Below, one piece after another: positions 56,349 through 64,000 of a stretch of DNA of 64,000 nucleotides (position 1 is its first letter; every line of letters starts with the position of its first letter). Both the position numbers and the translations under genes were made by a program. The notes below the pieces were generated by a model, which saw nothing but the letters and a program-made list of their open reading frames with translations, searched no databases and was not told the DNA's origin. Source of the stretch: Euwallacea fornicatus (lineage: Eukaryota; Arthropoda; Insecta; Coleoptera; Curculionidae); the NCBI RefSeq assembly GCF_040115645.1, contig NC_089576.1:372001-436000 (forward strand). Reading direction: 5' to 3'.

Positions 56349-59300
56349 TTAATATTGATTCTTTCGATTCGTCTCGATTTTCTTCGCCAACTCTCCAATG
56401 ATTTCCCTATAAACCAGCGGATCCATGTTGGTGCCCATCATCAAGATAATCCACCAGTCTCCCAGGTCCACCTTCCTGCACAAAGCCTCGCAAGTCTCGA
56501 TGGGAATGCTCCTGTGCTTGGCGTGCAGGATTTTGGGCCGGATTTTGGGAATGGCAATTATAACTATCCGGTAGATGATCAGGACCGTCAGCATGGTTAA
56601 AAGGATCATGAACCAGAACCAAATGAAGATGTAGGTTTTTTCATTGACGATGTTCAACGGGAGGATGCAAATGCTGTCGTGCTTTTGAATGCTTCCGGAA
56701 GCACCTGCAAGGAGAGATTAAATTAGAAGCAGTCACTTGCGAAGGAGGCTCCAATCGCCCGCTGCCTACTGTAACGTGCCCTGCTTGACAAATTCGCAAA
56801 ACCGCGCGTTAAGCGGAGACATTAACGACTTATTTTCTGTCAATTAAAAGAAAGCGTCAGTAGTCGATGAACGTAAAGCGACTCTAGGACTGCCCCACGC
56901 CAATGAAAGTTCCTTACCGTATTTGTGGAAGATGCACTTGGTAACTCTAGGGAAGACATAGACCATGGGGTCAACTCGGTCCTCTTGAGCCTGTTCGGAG
57001 TAGTTCATGACTCTGAGCCCGTAGCTAAGGAACTCTCCGTCGAAGAATTTGTTCATGCACCACATTTGCACTATGATGTTGATGAGGCACAGGCACTCGC
57101 AGGCCCAGTAGCGCAAGGCGTAGAGGTTGTGTCTCTGCAAGGAAGTCGATTAACCAAAATTACTGCAATATCTCCGGAAACTGCGGTATTTGCGAGATGG
57201 GTCTCTATGAATTTGTGAAACGTAGAGAGGATTATCTGCGGGAGTCGGAGATCGGTTCCAGGGCTCTTGTCCTGTTGGGCACCTTTTCTTTGCAACATCT
57301 TTGCAAATTTCCTATTTTATTTCCTTTAGGTTTATTGTTCCTACGCCCATGGTTGCGAACGGGCTTCTACAACGTTTTCGGACATGGCCAATTATAAGCG
57401 CGCGTTGTTTATTAAATCCAGGGGCGTAGATGCGGAGATTTTCAGACACTTTGAAATGCACTGACTTTCGAAAAAACCGCAACGCCAAGAAGAACGCACT
57501 GTACGTATTTGAAATTTTGGTACGATTTTAGACTTGCAAAGAGAAAAAAATGATAAAAAGTTCGCATTTTAATGCGATACGAAGTTTTTCTTTACTTTTT
57601 TATCTGCGACGATCGTCCTTTTTGCAAATTTTTTTACAGGCGGATAGCGATAAAGGTACTACCGTTAGTACCATATTGAATGTGCGGTAGTGCGAAATGC
57701 CTCGTGTACGCCAAAATGCAGTTTATCGGCAGTTAACTCCCTTTGAAAGGGGAAGGATTGTCGGTACGCACGAGGCAGGTTTACCTTGCCGCGAAATTGC
57801 ACGTAGATTGGATCGAAACGCATCACCAGTGCTAAGAGCTTGGTCTAACGAATGGTCAGTAAATCGTCATCATCCAAGAATGACGCGAAGACCGGCGACA
57901 GGCGCCCCGTTTCAAACAATTCCTTCTCTTGGGTAGCCACCCTAAATCGAAGGGTCTTCCTTACTACCATGTATCGCAGAATTCGAAGTTTTGGACTAAA
58001 TTCATATCGTCCTACGCGTCGGCTTTCATCATCACGAAACCACAGGGGGGCCCGACTGGAGTAGTGTCGTCCGAGAGTGCAATGGGCGGATGAGTGGAGA
58101 AGAATCGCGTTCAGTGATGAGAGCCGATTTTGTTTATGGCGATCTGATGGACGGGGCTACGTGTTGGAAGGCGCAGAGGAGAGCGATTAAATTTGGACTT
58201 TTTGAAAAGGCTTCGTTCTGGTTTATAACACCAGGAGTCATGGTTTGGGGTGCCATCCGGTAGGGTAGTCGGTCTCCTCTTGTTTTCATTTATGATAGAT
58301 TAAATGCTCAGAGGTACGTTAATAGTGTCTTAGAACCGGTTCTTGTACCATACATGCGCGACCATCCTGGAAGCACGTTTCAACAAGATAATGCGCGACC
58401 ACACGTAGCCAACGATACTTTGAGGTGTTTGGAAGCTGAAAATTTGGACACTTTGCCTTGGCCAGCTCGGTCTCCAGATTTGACCCCAATAGAGCATGTA
58501 TGGGATGTGACGGGTCGAAGACTTCAACGTTTAGCTCGCCCTCCAGAGACCAAAGATGAACTCCGCGAGCAGGCGCAGATCGCCTGGGGTGCAATACCGC
58601 CGGAAGATGGTGACAATTTAATTTTGAGCATGCCACGTCGCGCGCAGGAATGCATTAATTTGAGAGGAGATACCTCCCATTATTAAATGATTATTAAATT
58701 TTTTCGCTTATTCGCAATCATTTTCTTTTGATATTTTGATCGTTTTCATCTATCACCCGACCCAACGCGACGCCAGAATTTCGAACGTGTTCTTCTGGGC
58801 GTTGCGGTTTTTTTGAAAGTCAGTGTAATTTCTGTAAATAGTCAGCTTTCACTTCTACGCCTATGGACTTTTGGCAAATGGAAGCGACGTTTTCCAATAT
58901 AACAAATCGAGTTCGATGGTATTTCCGACGCTTGCTGGCGTGGCTCGAGGAACTTTTCGTTCCCTACGCCCGTGGGGTCCGCAAAGCTTCAAACGGCCCG
59001 TTCGAGATTTCGAACGGACCGACTGCACAGAAAAACGGACACCAATACCTAGACCGTTATTAGTTGTTTTTCGACATTAACGTGTTTCCAAAGTCGAAAT
59101 TTTGAAAAAGCGTGAAATTGCCACGCCCAAATTTCGACGACCGTACTTTTTTCAAGTAACAGAGTGACTTGGCGTGCCATTTGTTACGAAATCAAGTTTT
59201 TCGCTTCGCCCCGGAGCCCGAGTCGCGGACGTTTGACAAGAACCGGCCGGATAAGGTTTTTAGAAAGTGCAACAACCTGAATTTCTACAGGGGGGATTTC

Positions 59301-62300
59301 TTTGTGGTTCTTGCAGAATCACGTTACAGGGAATTGTACCAGCGAGATTTCGCGATAAAATATTGGCTCGGTCGTGACGGCTAGAGGCCGATTAAATCGA
59401 CGTTTCTGTAATAGGTGGACACTTCCTTTTGGGTTTTCGGCGTCGATGATATAAGTACGGGGAAATAAAAGCTGAGTCAACCCGTACCTTGACGTGGCTC
59501 ATCAAATAGTCCAAGATCACTTCTTTTTTTGCCTCCTTTTCCTTATCGGAGCACACCCCGACGTTCAGACCCATCACCAGCATTCGCATCAGCCCGTTTT
59601 CGAATGAGTCCCATATCACTTTCGGTGTGTAGCAGGCGATTGCCTGGAACGTTCAAGCGAATATACCAAACGATGCACTTACCGAATGGGGACAATTGCG
59701 CTTACCTGAAAAAACAGCACGAAGCAGACCCACTGGTAGTAAGTGTAAAATTTTTGAGCGTCCTTGTCGCTGAAGTCATTGCCCAGCCCTGGGTGCGCCA
59801 CTTCGGTTCCCACCTGAAACGGGGCGATACGGAAACATTGTTTAGTGCGTCGGTCCGCCAATATCTCTGTTAATGAGCAAAAAATCGGTCCAATATCAAC
59901 ACGGTGAATATTGTTTATTAATTTGTTACCTGATACCTGACTGGAGTGTTAAGCTCGGAATAATCATTATCATCGAGTCCTGCTTGCTGATACTTCAGTT
60001 TCAAGCAATAACATCATATTATATTTTGCAATGAAGGGTGCAGTTGTCTGCACTTTTTTAAGTGTCGCTTTACACGTTTTTGCTTATTTTTATTGGTGGT
60101 GTGTGTGGTTGCTGCTTAATGGATGGGAAAACTTGCCCACTAAGGTGTAAATTGGATAAGAGGCAGTCATTGACCATTTGTCATTGTATTGCCGTTTAAC
60201 GAGATTAAGTTTAATATGCGTCTCCGGTGTATCCAGTTCGCGACCAGCACAGCCACGTTTAAATTTACTCTTCGAAACCTTACCTCAACAACAACCATCG
60301 TGATTTGGTTGTTCGTTTTGGAACTAAAGGTTTCAGCCGCCATCGCACGTCTCATCGTCGCGGTCATCATCAAATGACCGGTGCATGTGTAATAAGATGT
60401 CGTCATGCGTTATCTGACCGTCCGACTGCGGCATCAATATCGTTCGTTAATCTACTTCCAAACCGATATTGCTTACGTTAGCGGAAGCAATTACATCATC
60501 CAGTTTCGATTATGTTGTTACAGCAGTGTGGTATGAGTCTTTAAATGGTTGTTCTTCAAACTCGAGTTACAATAATAATTTCCTATGGCCAGATTGTGTG
60601 CGAAAACGGTCGAAGTACACTGATTCGGTTTATTGTTACTACATGCGTACGTACAAGCTGTAACAGTACTGCAACGACCCTGACCACGTAAATTGTAGGG
60701 ACAAACGACATCTGGACACTGTTTTTCTACGGTGTTTGGTAATAAGATCATTCAATTTTATCACTTTTCTTCGAACTTGAAGGCGGGTTTTGGCGCGCAA
60801 ATTTTGCTGCTAGGAACGGGACTTACCTAAACTCGCTTAACGAAGCCTCTTTTGCGTGTCTCCACAAAGTGAATTGATCATAATCTTTCTATTTCCCTAA
60901 AACACCATTTCAATCCTCCTTTATACCGCATTTCGTAGTATAATAATATATACAGGGTGTTTCCTAAGTACGTGTAAAAAATTTAAAGGCGTAATCCTCG
61001 ACTGATTTTGAGTCAAAAATGTCCAATAAACATATGCCCGCAAATGCCTTGTTTTCAAGATACAGGGTGTTGACTGAAAGACATTGGGGGGGCTTAACCA
61101 AATTTGTTGACAAGGGATATGTGCCACTGGCTTTATGCAAAGTTCCATACTTGTTGAGATTAAGCAACTGAAAATACAACTTTTTTTCTTTAAATTTTTG
61201 TCGTATTTCACTTCGTTTACGAGATAAAAAATATTTTTTTATTGCATGTCTATCATACAAAAACACTTTCAAAAAATTCTAGAGTTTATTCCCTAAGAAT
61301 ACCTTGTGTTTGATGATTTTGAAAAAGTTTGTTTGTTATAAAACTGTTATTTAAAGACAATTGTTTAAAAAAATAAATTCAACACCCTGTATTTTAGAAA
61401 CAATCCATTTCGGCATCTATGTTTATAGGAACTTTTTTCGGAAAGCGGCCTGAAAAACCACCCCCTTAAATATTGCCGCGTTTTTTTTAAACACCCTCTA
61501 TATTGAATTGAACCTTTTTAAATACATTTTTACATCGATTTCTTTATGGGAGCGTGTCACCTGACAACCTCTTTTCATAATTAAGGTTGACAGTGTACGA
61601 TTCAAAATGGCGACTGAACGCCATACTGTGTTAATTTGTAATGTTGCGGGCAGCTGTCATAACCTCAAATTGAATTTTGTGACGTTTAAGGGCGGAACTA
61701 CTCGCTTTCTTATGGTTACATTTTGCCTACAGGATGTTGCGTTTGCATTTGTGGTGCCTATTAGTCTTCAACACAGGTTCACAAATATTCTAAAAAGTCT
61801 TGCTCAAAGGAAATTTTAAAATTGTCCCTGACCATAGAGCAGTCCATGTCATAAAGCGTTTTTTTTTTTTTATAATTGGTTTATTTCACTTGCAACTTTT
61901 ATCAGAATATTCCAACAACTTCTATTCTGAGGGAAATCCTAGCGCGATGTCTAATCGAAGTCCCCTTGGGCATCTCTATGACGTGTTAGTTGGCTGCGCA
62001 CATACTGCGCAAGTTGCGCAACACACGTGTTCAATTTTGCGCCAATTTAACAATATACAAAAACATCAATTTCCTTAACGATGCAAACGTCCAATTGATT
62101 CTTGCGAATTCCTTGTAAATATCACTTTCACCAATTTTTCCATTTTGTTTAAATGTTACAATTAATACATTACGAAATCAACGAATGTTTGTGTATAATC
62201 TCAGGTTTATTTGGAAGACGAACGTCATCTGTGTCTCATAAATGTACATAGGCCTGGTCCTATGAGCCGCGCACAGCTGTTCCCGTTATAGAAGCCTAAT

Positions 62301-62575
62301 TATCGAAGGAAAGAAGCATTAATTACCTGTCTCTTGAAGGCATCCGGCATAGTGAACGTTGAAGAGATCCAGCAGTAAGTGTTAACGACATGTCTGGGCA
62401 ATCCGTCGACGATGCATTGTATGGGGTTGCCTACGTATTGATTTGCGGTGATGATCAAACTGCAGGCCATCAAAAGCGCGGTTGTGAACAAATTGTGCAT
62501 ACGAAACACTGCACAATCGGTTACTATGTCCTGGTATTTCAAGTAATTAGCTAGCCCCCCTAGTAGCTTGTACAT
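56349..62575 (-). CDS. ogre: Innexin 1 (ogre) gap junction protein
   Basis: Five coding exons on the minus strand: 62575-62327, 59813-59706, 59643-59488, 57134-56918 and 56704-56349, giving 361 residues (Drosophila ogre 362). Innexins form hemichannels and gap junctions in the plasma membrane. The N-terminus MYKLLGGLANYLKYQDIVTD is diagnostic of innexin 1. Four membrane segments are visible: about residues 27-45 (TTALLMACSLIITA), 110-130 (YYQWVCFVLFFQAIACYTP, containing the family signature YYQWV), 180-200 (ACECLCLINIIVQMW) and 270-295 (IFIWFWFMILLTMLTVLIIY). Extracellular loops keep paired Cys residues (PIQCIVDG, NTYCW, VTKCIFHKYG, DSICILP). The C-tail has DLGDWWIILMMGTNMDPLVY. Intron 4 (57135-59487) carries a Tc1-like element. 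A 5' UTR intron is predicted upstream. Confidence 0.96.
57459..58825 (+). mobile_element. Tc1-like transposon with complete ends
   Basis: A 1.37-kb element in innexin 1 intron 4. The terminal inverted repeats are about 37 bases with two mismatches, beginning CACTGACTTTC at 57459 and ending GAAAGTCAGTG at 58825. TA follows the right end; the left flank has TG, probably a mutated TA. It is inserted in the sense opposite to innexin 1. Confidence 0.9.
57697..58686 (+). pseudogene. Broken Tc1-family transposase
   Basis: The N-terminus has paired helix-turn-helix sequence (RQLTPFERGRIVGTHEAGLP, CREIARRLDRN). The catalytic triad is still readable in pieces: Asp in IAFSDESRFCLW near 58110, Asp in FQQDNARPHVAND near 58380 and Glu in WPARSPDLTPIEHVWD near 58460-58510. 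The frame is lost near 57900-57940, a stop follows near 58188, and the tail is open from 58354 to the stop at 58684. It cannot make an intact transposase. Confidence 0.85.
60951..61501. mobile_element. Repeat bounded by TACAGGGTGT ends
   Basis: In innexin 1 intron 1. TACAGGGTGTTTCC starts at 60951 after TA; the opposite end is probably ACACCCTCTA followed by TA near 61500. Two more copies of the motif lie inside (61061 plus, 61382 minus), suggesting nested or tandem ends. No coding frame is convincing. Confidence 0.45.
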
Positions 62576-62588
62576 GTTGGTGGCTGTT

Positions 62589-62689
62589 CTAGTAACTTGT
62601 AATCACACTCGTGCGCTTAGGGCGTTTAGCGCCAAAAACTGGCGTCTTAGTTCATGCTCACACAATAAACTCACAATTCACTCTCTTAC
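62589..62689 (-). other. Predicted innexin 1 5' UTR intron
   Basis: On the minus strand a donor (GTG then GTAAGAGAG) at 62689 and an acceptor (GTTACTAG) ending at 62589 lie just upstream of the start codon, leaving 13 bases of 5' UTR next to ATG. The intron would be 101 bases and the first exon would lie upstream of 62690. Confidence 0.5.
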
Positions 62690-64000
62690 CACTGTCACGT
62701 AGGCCCAACTTGGGCATTTATTTTCTTTGTTGTCGACTGATTGTTGATTCCCTGTGTATAGTTTAGTTGCTACTGAGTGCGGTCCCCTCGATTTGTGGCT
62801 CCCCCACTTCGGCAAAGAAAAGCAGCCGTCCAACTGCGTTTTACACTCTGCACTTCGTGCTTGACGCTCTCCGGTCCTACATGGGCTCCCTTTTCTGGCA
62901 ATCACCACCACATTGAACCGGAGATAACATTGAATCTTATCACGGACATATTTTTACCGAGGATTGGAAATTTAACGATGCATTAAGCGGGCACCTTTGA
63001 AAGATATCCGGTGATCATAAAGATATTTTTTCCTGGCGTGAAAAATGAAAAATCGCCAATTAAATAGTCCGATTTCAGCACTTAATGAGGCCTTGAAGAT
63101 AATTGCTTACTGAGATTTCTGTTCAACAATCATTCGGCCGAAACATTACTTCTTACGTGTTTGCTGTATGTAGTTGTTTAAACGATTAAGCCATTGCCAT
63201 TGGGTAAATCATTGAGTGGACGGTTTTATGCTTTTATTAATTAAGTACTAATGCCGGGAGCAACGTTACATAAAACACTATTTCATTGAGTTTGGTGTGT
63301 GCACGGAATCGGATTTGCTCTCGATGTCGTCGGATTGTTACACGCTCGTTGGTTATACAATAGGAAAACAGAAAATTTCTCACATAATTGTAAAATTTCA
63401 ATAATCACAGCACCTACAGCCTAAACCCACAAGTTAGGCCCATCCTGCCAGACCTCTCTCCATCTCTCTCTCTCTCTCTCGCTTTCTATCTCTTTCTCTC
63501 TCCATCTCTATCTCTCTCTCTCTCTCCCCGTTTTAATTTATGGGGACGTTTGAACTGAATAATAGGCCTTTAGACAGGGCCGGGCCTGGGATTATTGCGT
63601 TCAGAGATTTGGAAGGACTCAATTTTTTTTAAATAGAACGTATTATGGCGGCGTATTTATTTACAAATTTACGAATAATTTACTTTTTTTCCAAGTTAAC
63701 TGAGATTCGTTACGTGGATGTTTAAAAATTATTCGTTTTTATCCGCAGATCGTTCGCAGACGCCCAGAGTTTTTAATTTTGCCAAATAGAACACTCTGTA
63801 CGTCGTCGTCGTTTGGTTATCTACGAATCATTGGGAAATTTTATAATGTTAAATTTTCAATTTCCAACTTTCTCAGCTTTTTAAGATACCTGGAAAAGGT
63901 CGATATTAAATCGTTTTGTTGTTCTGGTTTGGTCGCAGTTTTAATAAGACACTTTTAAATGTTCGCTCAACACTTTTATTTCAGTTTAGGTCAGTTTAAG
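62690..64000. other. Innexin 1 upstream region
   Basis: Contains the presumed first noncoding exon and promoter of innexin 1 (about 62690-63000) and AT-rich intergenic DNA after it. No second gene is recognisable before the window ends. A CT microsatellite is listed separately. Confidence 0.4.
63453..63529. repeat. CT/GA microsatellite
   Basis: About 77 bases of interrupted CT dinucleotides. On the strand of innexin 1 this reads GAGAGAG, the binding sequence of insect GAGA factor, and lies some 0.5-0.8 kb upstream of the likely promoter. Confidence 0.9.

Overview
The window is nuclear DNA from an insect. Genes have GT-AG introns, codon use is AT-rich, and the recognisable proteins are insect-like: shibire-type dynamin, a single ADAR and the ogre-type innexin. 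I cannot name the order with confidence; a beetle is possible. Exon joins were worked out by hand from reading frame, splice phase and known protein families, so boundaries are predictions.

Layout, left to right: TFIIB (-), UXT (-), TRAPPC5 (+), an N4BP2-like kinase/CUE/Smr protein (-), a DCUN1D4/5-type neddylation factor (+), FRG1 (-), NDUFB8 (+), frataxin (-), dynamin/shibire (+), ADAR (-), a RING plus C2H2 zinc-finger gene (+), a TTC12-like TPR gene (+) and innexin 1/ogre (-). From 1 to 21 kb the genes are compact housekeeping genes in head-to-head or tail-to-tail pairs. From 21 to 49 kb there are two long genes, dynamin and ADAR, whose introns hold transposon remnants, minisatellites and inverted repeats. 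From 51 to 63 kb there are two zinc-finger/TPR genes and innexin 1, which carries a broken Tc1-like transposon in one intron.

The most striking finding is in ADAR. Upstream of the deaminase exons lie three double-stranded-RNA-binding exons, all with phase 1 on both sides. Two are copies from a duplication of about 1.1 kb and the third encodes a lone divergent dsRBD. Any subset can be spliced without breaking the frame, so the gene could encode ADARs with different numbers of dsRBDs. The same introns hold a long inverted repeat that could form a dsRNA hairpin in ADAR's own pre-mRNA, a minisatellite built on a transposon end, and, near the 3' end, eight 31-bp repeats that carry an insect CTCF-like motif.

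The genes mostly do unrelated housekeeping work: transcription initiation, vesicle tethering, neddylation, RNA biology, respiratory complex I, iron-sulfur assembly, endocytosis, RNA editing and gap junctions. NDUFB8 and frataxin, both mitochondrial, lie tail to tail with almost no spacer.
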